NCBI RefSeq assembly: GCF_014699035.1
Contig: NZ_JACXAA010000025.1
Span: 1 to 57,958, forward strand
DNA length: 57,958 nt
DNA from: Spirosoma validum
Lineage (GTDB): Bacteria; Bacteroidota; Bacteroidia; Cytophagales; Spirosomataceae
Reading direction: 5' to 3'
A program made the position numbers and the translations under genes. The notes under the pieces are model-generated. The model ran no database searches. It saw nothing but the letters and a program-made list of their open reading frames with translations, and had not been told where the DNA came from. Below, one piece after another: positions 33,381 through 42,786 of the stretch (positions are counted from its first letter, which is position 1; every line of letters begins with the position of its first letter).

Positions 33381-34292
33381 TCATTTTGCATATCTGACAG
33401 TTGGCTTCCAGGTAGATTTTGGCTCAAAATGACTCCACAAAATTGCCGAAACCGTTCGTAATAACGTAGAGCCTTCGTTCGTACGTCCCCAGCTTTCATC
33501 CTGCTGATCTTTTGTCATGATACAATAAGCATATTCGCCGTGAGGAGCATGAACAAACGTTACCTCCGAACGTGCTTTATTCACGGCTCCGGTTTTACAG
33601 GCTGTTTTGACATCCGGTGGAATCTGAGACAAACCATTTTCATCCCAGAACTGTCGGCCCAGGTTTCGGTACATTTCTTCGCTCGCTTCAGCACTGACAG
33701 CGTGCCCCTGCCGAAGATAAATCATCAATGTAGCCATCTCGCGTGGAGTCGTTTGCCCCCAGCCGTATTGCGTGCGAAAGGCTTCCCGACCTGGCGTTCG
33801 GGAGTTAACCCGCGTTTGGTGAAATCCATTCGTTTCAAGCCAGTCGTTAATTGTTGAGCCTCCTCCAGCGAGCGCCTGACACCACAAGCTACCCGTATTA
33901 TCGCTAACGGTTTCCATGAGCATGATTACCTGACTGAGCGGGATCTTGGCGCCATCGCGTAAAGAGCCAACAATGCCATCATCATAGTGTAACGAGTCTT
34001 TATAAATGAGCTCCTGATTGTAGCTAAGCTTACCCTGGTGGATTTTGTTAAATACCCCACATTGAATTGGAACCTTAATGGTACTGGCAGTTGGAAATAA
34101 CGTATCGGCATTGATCGCAACGGATTTACCTGTCCGAAGATTATAGACATAAACACCAGCATCGCCATGAAAACCCACCAAAGCAGCCTGAAGCTTTCGT
34201 TCGAGAGCTGTATCAGTTTTTATGGACGATTGACCATTTGATGGGAATGAAAGGGCAATGAGAGTTAACAAATAGAGATAGACAAAGCGCAT
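33381..34292 (-). CDS. Class A beta-lactamase-like serine hydrolase (beta-lactamase2 family)
   Basis: 303 residues with a signal peptide (LYLLTLIALSFPSNGQ). The serine motif is Ser70 in STIK, SDN is at 130-132, and KTG is at 233-235, so numbering is close to Ambler. The omega-loop Glu166 is not found: residue 166 is Thr (SRTPGRE) and a Glu is at 170 where Asn is usual. Without Glu166 the acyl-enzyme would be deacylated slowly, so it may be a poor lactamase, a peptidase or an atypical enzyme. Periplasmic. It shares a terminator with the atp operon and lies 29 bases after the GNAT gene on the same strand. Confidence 0.78.
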   Translation of the reverse strand: MRFVYLYLLTLIALSFPSNGQSSIKTDTALERKLQAALVGFHGDAGVYVYNLRTGKSVAINADTLFPTASTIKVPIQCGVFNKIHQGKLSYNQELIYKDSLHYDDGIVGSLRDGAKIPLSQVIMLMETVSDNTGSLWCQALAGGGSTINDWLETNGFHQTRVNSRTPGREAFRTQYGWGQTTPREMATLMIYLRQGHAVSAEASEEMYRNLGRQFWDENGLSQIPPDVKTACKTGAVNKARSEVTFVHAPHGEYAYCIMTKDQQDESWGRTNEGSTLLRTVSAILWSHFEPKSTWKPTVRYAK

Positions 34293-34321
34293 TTGGATTG
34301 TAGACTATAGTTTTAGTGAGT

Positions 34322-34777
34322 TCATATAAGCTTGACCAATTTAAGATGCGTCGGCCTGAACCCTTCCCGTTCGTAAAATCGAACGGTGTCAGTACGTTTC
34401 TGATTGGTTGTCACCTCCAGGTTTACGAAGTTTTCCTGCCTGGCTAACGTATCAAGGGCTGCCACAAGCTGCTGGCCAACGCGCTGGTTCCTGACATCCG
34501 GCCGAACAAATAGCTCCTGAATTTCACCGACTTTGCCGCAATGATGAAGTAAAAACTGTACATGACAACTGATGAAGCCAATGACTTCCCCTGCTTGTTC
34601 GGCTACTAAATAGTAAATGTACGGATCAGCAAGATTACGACGGAAAACGCTCAGGAAAGCTGTTTGATCTAACGTAAGTTCTTCCAATGTGCACAGAAAG
34701 GCATAAATGATGGGAGCATCGTGCCAGACGGCCGCTCGGATATGAAGATTGTCTGTGAAAGTAGATTGAGGGATCAC
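34322..34777 (-). CDS. GNAT family N-acetyltransferase
   Basis: 151 residues starting at GTG (34777), just after the divergent gap; no ATG is near. The acetyl-CoA site is seen in FVRPDVRNQRVGQQLVAALD (motif A, R/QxxGxG/A) and the C-terminal VRFYEREGFRPTH. The substrate is unknown. Probably in an operon with the beta-lactamase-like gene downstream (29 bases). Confidence 0.82.
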   Translation of the reverse strand: MIPQSTFTDNLHIRAAVWHDAPIIYAFLCTLEELTLDQTAFLSVFRRNLADPYIYYLVAEQAGEVIGFISCHVQFLLHHCGKVGEIQELFVRPDVRNQRVGQQLVAALDTLARQENFVNLEVTTNQKRTDTVRFYEREGFRPTHLKLVKLI

Positions 34778-34849
34778 AATGATTTATACAGGTACGTTAT
34801 CAGTACAACTGAGGGGTTTAAGTTCGCCATTTTCTGGATTGCGATTCAT

Positions 34850-36082
34850 ATGGTTATGGAGAAAATCATCGCGTTTGCTTTTCTTACGCTATTTCTCGCC
34901 TGTTCAAGTCGGAAACCTGGAACAGGCGATGAACAAACAACGGGTAAAGAGTCAATGCCTAGTGCATCCACTATGAATGCTTACGAAAAAGATCGGCAAT
35001 TTTTGCAGCAACACCACCGAGACCTGATTGAGTTACAAACTGGCGACGCTCGGGCCCTGATCTGTCCAGCTTATCAGGGACGTATCATGACTACTACCGC
35101 CGATGGAAAAGCCAGTTATGGATGGATCAATTATGAGTTGATAAATTCTGGAAAAATGCTCCCGCATATGAATGCCTTTGGTGGCGAAGATCGCTTCTGG
35201 TTAGGACCCGAAGGTGGTCAGTTCGCGCTGTTTTTCAAAAAAGGAAATCCATTTGATGCGGAGAACTGGCAAACACCAGCCGCGATTGATTCCGAACCGT
35301 TTACGCTTGCCAGCGCTACGCAAACATCCGCTACGTTCACACGAATGGTTTCGTTGACAAATTTTAGCGGTAACCAATTCGATATTGGGATTGAACGAAC
35401 CGTTACGTTATTACCCAGGATGGAAATAAACCGCCTTCTGGGCATCAGCACGGATTCGCTGAAAATTGTTGGGATTCAGTCAGATAATACAATTACGAAT
35501 CAGGGAGCCCAAACCTGGACGACCCAAACGGGTATGCCATCGATCTGGATTTTAGGAATGATGAATGCATCGCCTGAAGTAACAATTATCGTTCCGTATC
35601 GAGCTGGTACTGGACAACCCGTGAATGATGCTTATTTCGGTAAAGTACCCGCCGAACGGTTAAGTATGGGTAAAACGTCTGCCCTTTTTAAAGCCGATGC
35701 GAAGTATCGCAGTAAGATAGGCGTTTCACCGGCGCGGGCTACGAACTGGGTTGGAAGCTACGATGCTACAACTAAAACCTTAACACTCGTTACGTTCGAT
35801 TTCAATCCAACTGATCGGCAGTACGTTAATTCTTCCTGGGAACAGCAGAAAGAACCGTTTGCGGGCGATGTCATTAATGCCTATAACGATGGGCCTATGA
35901 AACCCGGGCAGCCACAAATGGGTCAATTTTATGAACTGGAGTCTTCATCGCCAGCAGCTAATCTGGCGTTGGGTGCCAAACAGCGCCACCGTCATACGAC
36001 GTTTCATGTGCAGGGACCCGAACCAGACTTGAATCGAATCGCGCAACGCTTATTACTTACAGATTTAGCTGCGATAAAATAG
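34850..36082 (+). CDS. DUF6786-like lipoprotein
   Basis: 410 residues from the ATG at 34850 (an ATG two codons later is equally possible). The frame is open from 34721, but that stretch lies over the GNAT start. Lipobox FLACSS. The body has RIMTTTADGKASYGWINYEL, NAFGGEDRFWLGPEGG and later GPMKPGQPQMGQFYELESS, features I associate with the DUF6786 family of Bacteroidota. The beta-rich layout recalls aldose-epimerase-like folds, but no catalytic site can be shown. Surface or periplasmic location is expected. Confidence 0.65.
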   Translation: MVMEKIIAFAFLTLFLACSSRKPGTGDEQTTGKESMPSASTMNAYEKDRQFLQQHHRDLIELQTGDARALICPAYQGRIMTTTADGKASYGWINYELINSGKMLPHMNAFGGEDRFWLGPEGGQFALFFKKGNPFDAENWQTPAAIDSEPFTLASATQTSATFTRMVSLTNFSGNQFDIGIERTVTLLPRMEINRLLGISTDSLKIVGIQSDNTITNQGAQTWTTQTGMPSIWILGMMNASPEVTIIVPYRAGTGQPVNDAYFGKVPAERLSMGKTSALFKADAKYRSKIGVSPARATNWVGSYDATTKTLTLVTFDFNPTDRQYVNSSWEQQKEPFAGDVINAYNDGPMKPGQPQMGQFYELESSSPAANLALGAKQRHRHTTFHVQGPEPDLNRIAQRLLLTDLAAIK

Positions 36083-36135
36083 ACGAGTCGGCGGTTAGCA
36101 ATATCATAAGCTACTGCGAATTAAAAGCTGAGCTG

Positions 36136-36786
36136 TTAATACTTCTGTAACGTATCGGACTCAAAGACATGCTTACCCTCTAGTCCCTGCTGCATCGTTG
36201 TCAGCATGGCATTCGCCACTTTTTCAGCGTCAATGCCTTTGTACTTATCCGGAATCACCGGGTTGAATAAGCGCATAACCCCGGACGCGATACGTTCGCC
36301 CAAACGATTCTCGGATCGATTGCCTAACAAAAGCGAAGGACGGAAAACAAGCAGAGTAGGGTATTTGAGGCTCGTCAGATCCCGTTCGACTTCGCCCTTG
36401 ACCCGGTTATAAAATATAGAAGAGCCTGCATCGGCGCCCATCGCTGTGACAATCGCAAATTGCTGGGACCCGTTGGTTAAACCCAGTCGGGCAATGTCTA
36501 ATGGATATTGATAATCTACTTTGCGGAAAGCCTCTTTCGAGCCTGCTTTTTTTATCGTTGTTCCAAGGCAGCAGAAAATATCATCAGCTTGGGTGACTAA
36601 CCCGTTCGGATGATCGAAATCAAACTGAACTTCCTGCAAGCGTGGGTGCTGCCAGTTTAATGATTTCCGCACCAAAACCTTTACGTTGGAGTAAAACGGC
36701 GAGTCGACGAGTCGATGCGTCAGCAGGTCGCCGATGAGACCTGTTGCCCCAAGTACCAATGCTGTTTTAGGGGTAGATGTAACCAT
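36136..36786 (-). CDS. NAD(P)-binding atypical SDR (HTATIP2/YwnB type)
   Basis: 216 residues. The nucleotide loop is ALVLGATGLIGDLLTHRL; CLGTTIKKAGSKEAFRKVDY and VTAMGADAGSSIFYNRVKGE (with a YxxxK-like YNRVK) follow. These match the small NAD(P)H-binding oxidoreductase group that includes HTATIP2/CC3-like and YwnB-like proteins. The substrate is unknown. Divergent from the TonB-plug gene with a 45-base gap. Confidence 0.8.
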   Translation of the reverse strand: MVTSTPKTALVLGATGLIGDLLTHRLVDSPFYSNVKVLVRKSLNWQHPRLQEVQFDFDHPNGLVTQADDIFCCLGTTIKKAGSKEAFRKVDYQYPLDIARLGLTNGSQQFAIVTAMGADAGSSIFYNRVKGEVERDLTSLKYPTLLVFRPSLLLGNRSENRLGERIASGVMRLFNPVIPDKYKGIDAEKVANAMLTTMQQGLEGKHVFESDTLQKY

Positions 36787-36831
36787 AGTAAAGAGGAGGT
36801 AATTCTGCTAATTTAGCCGCAACTTTTCCTA

Positions 36832-39342
36832 ATGAAGACACCTAATTCTGAAATCTATCCTATGCGCCCTACCTTTTTTCGCTACGCTACTGTATACGTA
36901 GCACTTACAGCCATGCTATTTTTGGCGTTTCGCAGCTATGACGACGATTTTATTAAACGGTTATTGGAACAGTTCCGCGCGTACAGTGAGTTTCATCCTG
37001 CCGAGAAAGTATATGTCCATACAGATCGCGACGCCTATCTGACCGGTGAGACGATTTGGATGAAAGGCTATCTTTTTAATGGAACGACGCACGAAGTAGA
37101 TACCGTTAGTCAGGTTTTGTATGTGGATTTAGTCGATCCAGTTGCCCGGCGGGTTCGGCTCCGAGCTCAATTGAGGGCTACGAACAGCTATGCTCCTGGC
37201 CAATTGACGCTGCCGGATTCGTTAGCCGCTGGTACGTATGAGATCAGAGCCTATACCAACTACATGCGTAATTATTCGGAAGCCTACTTCTTTAGAAAAA
37301 CGCTAACGATTTTACGGCCTGATGGAGTCTTGTCAGCAGCTAACGTAGCGTCTGCTGGTGGAACTGTTGCCCGGCCTGATGTTCAGTTTTTACCTGAGGG
37401 CGGTCAGCTGGTCGCTGGTATTGAGAGCCGGGTTGCTTTTAAAGCGGTTAACGCGTCGGGGCGGAGTATGTCTGTTGAAGGATTTGTACTAAGTGCCAAA
37501 AAAGACACCATTGCCGGTTTTTCCAGCAAGCATCTCGGGATGGGCTACTTCTCATTTAAGCCTGAAGCCGATCAGACCTATACCGCCTTTGTGAAATTGA
37601 GCGATGCAACAACCGCTTCGTATCCGTTGCCTGCCGTGCAGGCGCAAGGGGTGGTGATGCAGGTAGATAACCTTAGCCACAAGGATAATATTAAAGTTTA
37701 CGTAAGCATTAACAAAAATAATACGGCTGAAACGGCGGCTCTTACGCTGTTGGCGCAAACGAGAGGCCAGGCGATTCAGGCAGCCAAGATTCCCTTGTCT
37801 AAAAAATCAGCCCTGATCCAATTACCGCGATCGCAATTTCCCGAAGGGATTTCACAACTGACTTTGTTTGATGAAACGAACAAACCCATTTGTGAACGGC
37901 TCGTCTTTGTCAATAAAGATGAGCAAATCACAGTTGCCTTGGCACCAAACAAAACAACCTATAAAAATCGGGAGAAAGTTGACCTGACAATTACAACGAC
38001 GAATGCCGATGGTAAACCCGTTCCGGCTAACCTGTCGTTGGCGGCTGTAGATGCCCGATTGGCGCCTGAACCCGATTCCAACGGAGCAACCATAACTTCC
38101 CATCTATTGCTCTCTTCAGATCTCACCGGTACAATCGAACAGCCTGATTATTACGTTAATCCAAGTCATCCGGATCGATGGGCACTGTTAGATCTGGTAC
38201 TCATGACTCATGGCTGGCGACGTTTTACTTGGTCCGACGTGCTATCTGGTAAGGCTTCTCCCATCAAATACACCGCCGAACGGGGGTTATCGCTGACAGG
38301 CCGGGTTGTTCGTCCGAATCAGAAAGATATTGGTGGAAAAGTGAAACTGACTTTCTTGATGGCCAAGCGGGATAGTTCGCGCCTGTTCCTTTCGGGTGAA
38401 ACGGATGAAGCGGGCAATTTTGGCGCGTATGATCTTGATTTTACGGACACTACGTCGGTGCTGATTCAGGGTATAAAGGGGGCGGCTAATCGGAATCTTA
38501 CGATCACTCTTGATCAAATGCTTACGCCCACTGTGTCTGTTACACGGGTACCGTATAACCCATTGGAGTTCTCGGGAGATGCGTTGGCTGAGTTTATCCG
38601 CCGTACGAAAGAGTATCAGGAAATTGAACAGCAGATTCGACGAAATGGAGAGGTTTTGCTGCAAGCGGTTACCGTGAAAGCCAAAAAAGAAAAAGAATTT
38701 GACTCGCGGGTAATTTACGGCACGCCCGACGCGAGCGTTAAGTTCACGCCCATGAATACGTCGGGACGAATGACAATTCTGGATGTTATTCAGGGGCAGA
38801 TTGCGGGCGTTCAGGTGATGGGAACTGGTATGAATGCGAGTGTGCAAATTCGGGGGGCGTCTAATTTCAGGGGGGCAGTTGAACCATTGTTTGTACTGGA
38901 CGGCATGCCTATGGATCTGCAGGGGATTATGGGAGTTTCGGTGCAGGACGTAGATCGGGTTGATGTGCTTAAAGGAGCATCGGCGGCTATATATGGCTCA
39001 CGCGCGGCAGGTGGCGTTATCTCAATTCTAACCAAGCGGGGTGGTCCCAATTATGATTTTACGAAAGACGTGACCCCCGGGACATTAGTAGCCAAATTGC
39101 CTGGATACGCGCCCGTCCGCGAGTTCTATGCACCGCAGTATGATACCAAAAAACCAGAACACATCCGGCCAGACTATCGTACGACCTTATTTTGGGCACC
39201 TTTAATTCAAACAGACGCTCAGGGAAAAGCGACTATCTCTTTCTTTACATCTGACGCTAAAACAAGTCTTCGTCTGCAAGCCGAAGGGGCGACTATTAGC
39301 GGTATGCCAGGCGTTGGGCGAGCAACCGTGAAGGTAAACTAA
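36832..39342 (+). CDS. MG2/TonB-dependent receptor plug domain protein without barrel
   Basis: 836 residues. A membrane or signal segment (YATVYVALTAMLFLAF) is followed by a macroglobulin-like MG2 domain (EKVYVHTDRDAYLTGETIWM) and Ig-like repeats. A plug domain near residues 640-745 (ILDVIQGQIAGVQVMG, VDVLKGASAAIYGSRAAGG) is followed only by about 85 residues, not by a 22-strand barrel. Similar proteins are frequent in Cytophagales. The plug must act in trans or serve another purpose, such as protein-protein contact at the outer membrane. Start 36832 or 36862. Confidence 0.8.
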   Translation: MKTPNSEIYPMRPTFFRYATVYVALTAMLFLAFRSYDDDFIKRLLEQFRAYSEFHPAEKVYVHTDRDAYLTGETIWMKGYLFNGTTHEVDTVSQVLYVDLVDPVARRVRLRAQLRATNSYAPGQLTLPDSLAAGTYEIRAYTNYMRNYSEAYFFRKTLTILRPDGVLSAANVASAGGTVARPDVQFLPEGGQLVAGIESRVAFKAVNASGRSMSVEGFVLSAKKDTIAGFSSKHLGMGYFSFKPEADQTYTAFVKLSDATTASYPLPAVQAQGVVMQVDNLSHKDNIKVYVSINKNNTAETAALTLLAQTRGQAIQAAKIPLSKKSALIQLPRSQFPEGISQLTLFDETNKPICERLVFVNKDEQITVALAPNKTTYKNREKVDLTITTTNADGKPVPANLSLAAVDARLAPEPDSNGATITSHLLLSSDLTGTIEQPDYYVNPSHPDRWALLDLVLMTHGWRRFTWSDVLSGKASPIKYTAERGLSLTGRVVRPNQKDIGGKVKLTFLMAKRDSSRLFLSGETDEAGNFGAYDLDFTDTTSVLIQGIKGAANRNLTITLDQMLTPTVSVTRVPYNPLEFSGDALAEFIRRTKEYQEIEQQIRRNGEVLLQAVTVKAKKEKEFDSRVIYGTPDASVKFTPMNTSGRMTILDVIQGQIAGVQVMGTGMNASVQIRGASNFRGAVEPLFVLDGMPMDLQGIMGVSVQDVDRVDVLKGASAAIYGSRAAGGVISILTKRGGPNYDFTKDVTPGTLVAKLPGYAPVREFYAPQYDTKKPEHIRPDYRTTLFWAPLIQTDAQGKATISFFTSDAKTSLRLQAEGATISGMPGVGRATVKVN

Positions 39343-39368
39343 TGGACGTTTACAACGTTTTGACGGGG

Positions 39369-39911
39369 TTACTGCGGAGAATAATTAATGGTCGTGCTGC
39401 CTGAGTTATTTAAATTATTGACTTCACCACCGCTACCTTTCAGGATAGTCACGCTGATGCCTGATCGTCCTGAGATCGTAGTGGTGAATAGTCCCGTTAA
39501 GCCAATCGTCGACATCTTGCCACCTGCTATTGCCTTCGTTGACTTGAAAATATAAAAATGAGGATTGGTAGTATCATCAAAGCTCCAGTCGGCATTTTGT
39601 ACGCTGCTGTTATCAATCGACGTAGCCGTTGGATTGAATTTGAAATGAACAAACGACGTATCTTTCAGCATATACACCGTAATCGGCCCGGAGGTAGGCA
39701 CTTTTTTTGTTTCAACCACATCGATGATGGCCGTTATGGGCGTGTTACTACGAATTACGTCAGGATTTATCGTGATTAATCCGACTAAATCAGGAACGGG
39801 CTTCTTAGCACTCTTTTTCTGATTGGCATCCTTCCCGATGGGCCGTTTCGTTTGAGCCAGACTGACTTGTGATACTAAAAAAAGCAACAGAACTGCGTAA
39901 CAGATTTTCAT
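39369..39911 (-). CDS. Exported protein, unknown function
   Basis: 180 residues with a signal peptide (MKICYAVLLLFLVSQVSLAQ). A lysine-rich linker is followed by a single Ig/CARDB-like beta domain: DVIRSNTPITAIIDVVETKK, ISGRSGISVTILKGSGGEVN. It contains no catalytic motif. It ends 27 bases from the end of the TonB-plug gene (convergent). No family is recognised. Confidence 0.65.
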   Translation of the reverse strand: MKICYAVLLLFLVSQVSLAQTKRPIGKDANQKKSAKKPVPDLVGLITINPDVIRSNTPITAIIDVVETKKVPTSGPITVYMLKDTSFVHFKFNPTATSIDNSSVQNADWSFDDTTNPHFYIFKSTKAIAGGKMSTIGLTGLFTTTISGRSGISVTILKGSGGEVNNLNNSGSTTINYSPQ

Positions 39912-40011
39912 CGTTTAAGTATACCTACACATGATAGGTCGTTTGTGAATTCGGCGGTTAAAAGTGAGAATTTTTGGCCACTTTTTCGAAGTGTTCGCAT
40001 TTCCTGGTAAA

Positions 40012-40063
40012 ACAAAAGGTGAACAACGCACCAGCTGTGTTTTGCTCACCTCTTTGTTTTGGG
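40012..40063 (-). terminator. Likely terminator after the second Gfo/Idh/MocA gene
   Basis: Near 40017-40060 AGGTGAACAA and TTGCTCACCT form an inverted repeat with one mismatch; on the minus strand the second arm is followed by TTTTGTTTT. Boundaries are approximate. Confidence 0.6.
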
Positions 40064-40088
40064 TTTACCCCAGACAGAAAATACCGCG

Positions 40089-41522
40089 CTACGTAGCGTT
40101 CAGAATTTTCATGTTGATCGGGTCCCAGCTAACAGCTTTCTTCTGAGCATAACTCATGTTTCCGCACTGCGTCGGACCGCAGGCACGTAAACCAAACGTA
40201 GCGTCTTCCACATTAGGAGCGCCGGTACGTATCGAGTTGAAGAAATTGACGAAGTGCTCGTACCGATCGCCTTTGTACTCTTTTGGAAACGCGTACTTAA
40301 ACTCTTTTGGGCCAACCAGCTCTGGTGTCTGTGGATACAGTTTATTATACTCCGCTATGTACAATTCCTTCTGGTCTTTCGGGAAATTATCGATCGACAT
40401 ACCCGGCGCTTTCGGGAATTTGTTCCGGTGAACCGTCAGGCTGTCAAAACCAAGCGATAAGTCGCCTTCGGTACCGACAATCCGGACTAAATAGTTACCA
40501 CCGCCACCATCGACAAAATTAGAACGGGTCGTCAGATTAAAGGCTGGGTGTTCCGGCGTCTGCGCATAATCGTAGATACTCAACTGAATATCGGGTACAT
40601 CACGGCCATCTTTCCAATAGCGTGTACCTCCGCTTGAATAGACTCGATTGGGTCCTTTGGAGCCCGTGATGCAATGCAGTGACGTAAGCAAGTGAACATA
40701 CAGATCGCCAGCGATACCAGTGCCATAGTCCGTGTAGTTCCGCCACCGGAAAAAACGAAGCGGGTCCCAGGGGCGTTTAGGCGCACTGCCCAGATACGTA
40801 TCCCAATCGACGGTTTGCGGAGAGGCATCAGGTGGAATCGAATACTGCCAGGCGCCCATGGCACTGTGACGATCGTAAATAGCTTCGGCAAAAACGAGTT
40901 CACCAATGTCGCCCGCTTTCATGAGCTCACGCGCTTTGGCGATAAGCAGCGAACTGGCGAACTGACTGCCTACCTGAAAGACTTTGCCCGTCTCTTTAGC
41001 CACTTTAATCAGCTTATGTCCATCTTCGAACTTCTGCACCATCGGCTTCTCGCAGTAAACGTGCTTGCCTTTGCGCATGGCGTCCGTTGAGATTTTTTCG
41101 TGCCAATGGTCCGTCGTACCGTTGATGACAGCGTCCACGTCAGTACGTTCCAGAATCTCCCGGTAGTCTTTGGTAACCGGCAATTGCTCACCCCAAAGTT
41201 CTTTCGCCCGACGTAACCGTCCGTCATATAGATCGCAAGCGGCCACCATTTCAACGCCATCAACCATCAGCGCCGTTTGCGTGTCACCAATGCCCATACC
41301 GCCCGTACCGATCAGCGCAATGCGAACTTTATCGTTGGCTGCAGTGCTGCTATGGCTACGAACCAGATTCAGGTATTGGGGGAGGGGAGAAGTAGTCGTT
41401 TCAGCCAGTGCGGCTGGTGCTGTGGCGGCAGCCGTACCCGCAATGCCAAGCGTTTTTAAGAACGTTCGTCGCGAATTGGTTTCATCAGGAGTTGAAGAAG
41501 CCGCCCGTTTTTTGTCTTTCAT
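40089..41522 (-). CDS. Gfo/Idh/MocA family oxidoreductase with Tat signal
   Basis: 477 residues. The N-terminus is a full Tat signal, SRRTFLKTLGIAGTAAATAP. Rossmann motif RIALIGTGGMGIGDTQTALM, then YCEKPMVQKFEDGHKLIKVA. It is an exported NAD(P)-dependent sugar or inositol-type dehydrogenase of the kind common in Bacteroidota. It is divergent from the SMP-30 lactonase, with which it may form a sugar oxidation pair (dehydrogenase then lactonase). Confidence 0.87.
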   Translation of the reverse strand: MKDKKRAASSTPDETNSRRTFLKTLGIAGTAAATAPAALAETTTSPLPQYLNLVRSHSSTAANDKVRIALIGTGGMGIGDTQTALMVDGVEMVAACDLYDGRLRRAKELWGEQLPVTKDYREILERTDVDAVINGTTDHWHEKISTDAMRKGKHVYCEKPMVQKFEDGHKLIKVAKETGKVFQVGSQFASSLLIAKARELMKAGDIGELVFAEAIYDRHSAMGAWQYSIPPDASPQTVDWDTYLGSAPKRPWDPLRFFRWRNYTDYGTGIAGDLYVHLLTSLHCITGSKGPNRVYSSGGTRYWKDGRDVPDIQLSIYDYAQTPEHPAFNLTTRSNFVDGGGGNYLVRIVGTEGDLSLGFDSLTVHRNKFPKAPGMSIDNFPKDQKELYIAEYNKLYPQTPELVGPKEFKYAFPKEYKGDRYEHFVNFFNSIRTGAPNVEDATFGLRACGPTQCGNMSYAQKKAVSWDPINMKILNAT

Positions 41523-41724
41523 GAACGAATTAGATTGGGAATTGGAGGAAAAATCCCTTAAAAATAAGCGAAGTTTTGGGGATAATTAAAAAGAGTAGCC
41601 AAACTACTTTGTCAAAACAAAGAGTTGTCCTGAATGTAGTACCCGACCCAAGCGCTAACGTTCGTCTGCCTAATAGCAGGGCTCACTCCAATATCAAACC
41701 TTTTTCGATAGATTGCCTAAACCC

Positions 41725-42783
41725 ATGAGAACAAAATCCTTTGTATTTGCTGGTTGGCTGACCGCGTTCTGTACGCCAGCAATGGCACAAACGCCTAATT
41801 ATCCAACCATTGGCCGGATTGTACGGACTGATCCGCGCATCGATAAACTGATTCCAAAAGATGCCAGAATCGAAGTACTGGCTAGTGGATTCAACTGGTC
41901 TGAAGGGCCAATCTGGGTAAAAAACCGTGGCGACCGGACCGCCGGACCGGAAACGGGTAGTTATCTTCTCTTCTCCGACGTACCGGAAAATACGATTTTT
42001 AAATGGACCGAAAAAGAAGGCGTTAAGCCATTTCTGAAACCATCAGGTTATACGGGCCTAGGCGCTTACGGCGGAGAACCTGGTTCGAACGGTCTTACTA
42101 TTGACCCGCAGGGACGATTGATTGCCTGCGAACATGGTGACAAACGCGTAACGGCGATGCCGTTGGATGGAAGTGGTGGAAAGCGTACACTGGCTGATAA
42201 CTACAACGGCAAACGCTTTTGCAGCCCGAACGACGTAGTGGCTGGTTCCGACGGCAGTTATTATTTCACCGATCCCCCTTACGGCATGCGTCAAGGTGAG
42301 AATGATCCCAACCGCGAAACAGATAGTTTCGGCGTTTATCGGATTGCTCCAACGAAAAATGGTGGCGCTGGTAACGTAACGCTCTTAGTTGGCGACCTAA
42401 CACGGCCGAACGGCATTGCTCTCTCGCCCGATGAAAAAACACTCTACGTAGCACAATCTGACCCAAAGAATCCCCTGGTGATGGCTTATCCGTTACAAGC
42501 TGATGGTTCTGTGGGTAAAGGACGTACCATCTTCGGCTCCGAGGGCATGAAAAAACAAGGACTTGAGGGAGGATTTGATGGTATGAAGGTGGATCGATCA
42601 GGGAACTTATGGGTAACTGGCGCCAATGGGGTACTGGTACTCACCGCAACGGGCGAGTTCTTGGGTCATATTACCATTGGCAATGCTACGGCCAACTGCG
42701 CCTGGGGCGATGATGGCTCTACGCTGTATATCACCGCCGACATGCATCTCTGCCGTATCAAAACAACTGCCAAAGGATGGTGA
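41725..42783 (+). CDS. SMP-30/gluconolactonase (LRE) family protein, exported
   Basis: 352 residues from the ATG at 41725 (an upstream TTG start at 41713 is less likely). A signal peptide (SFVFAGWLTAFCTPAMAQ) is followed by the six-bladed beta-propeller with WSEGPIWVK, GEPGSNGLTIDPQGRLIACE, CSPNDVVAGSDGSYYFTDPP and LTRPNGIALSPDEKTLY. The metal ligands expected in this family (Glu, Asn, Asp) are at those motifs. It probably opens sugar lactones in the periplasm. Divergent from the Gfo/Idh/MocA gene. Confidence 0.87.
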   Translation: MRTKSFVFAGWLTAFCTPAMAQTPNYPTIGRIVRTDPRIDKLIPKDARIEVLASGFNWSEGPIWVKNRGDRTAGPETGSYLLFSDVPENTIFKWTEKEGVKPFLKPSGYTGLGAYGGEPGSNGLTIDPQGRLIACEHGDKRVTAMPLDGSGGKRTLADNYNGKRFCSPNDVVAGSDGSYYFTDPPYGMRQGENDPNRETDSFGVYRIAPTKNGGAGNVTLLVGDLTRPNGIALSPDEKTLYVAQSDPKNPLVMAYPLQADGSVGKGRTIFGSEGMKKQGLEGGFDGMKVDRSGNLWVTGANGVLVLTATGEFLGHITIGNATANCAWGDDGSTLYITADMHLCRIKTTAKGW

Positions 42784-42786
42784 TAT

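Noticed and set aside
34721..34849. Upstream part of the DUF6786-like frame
   Set aside because: It overlaps the start of the GNAT gene on the other strand, and a lipoprotein signal starts only at 34850.
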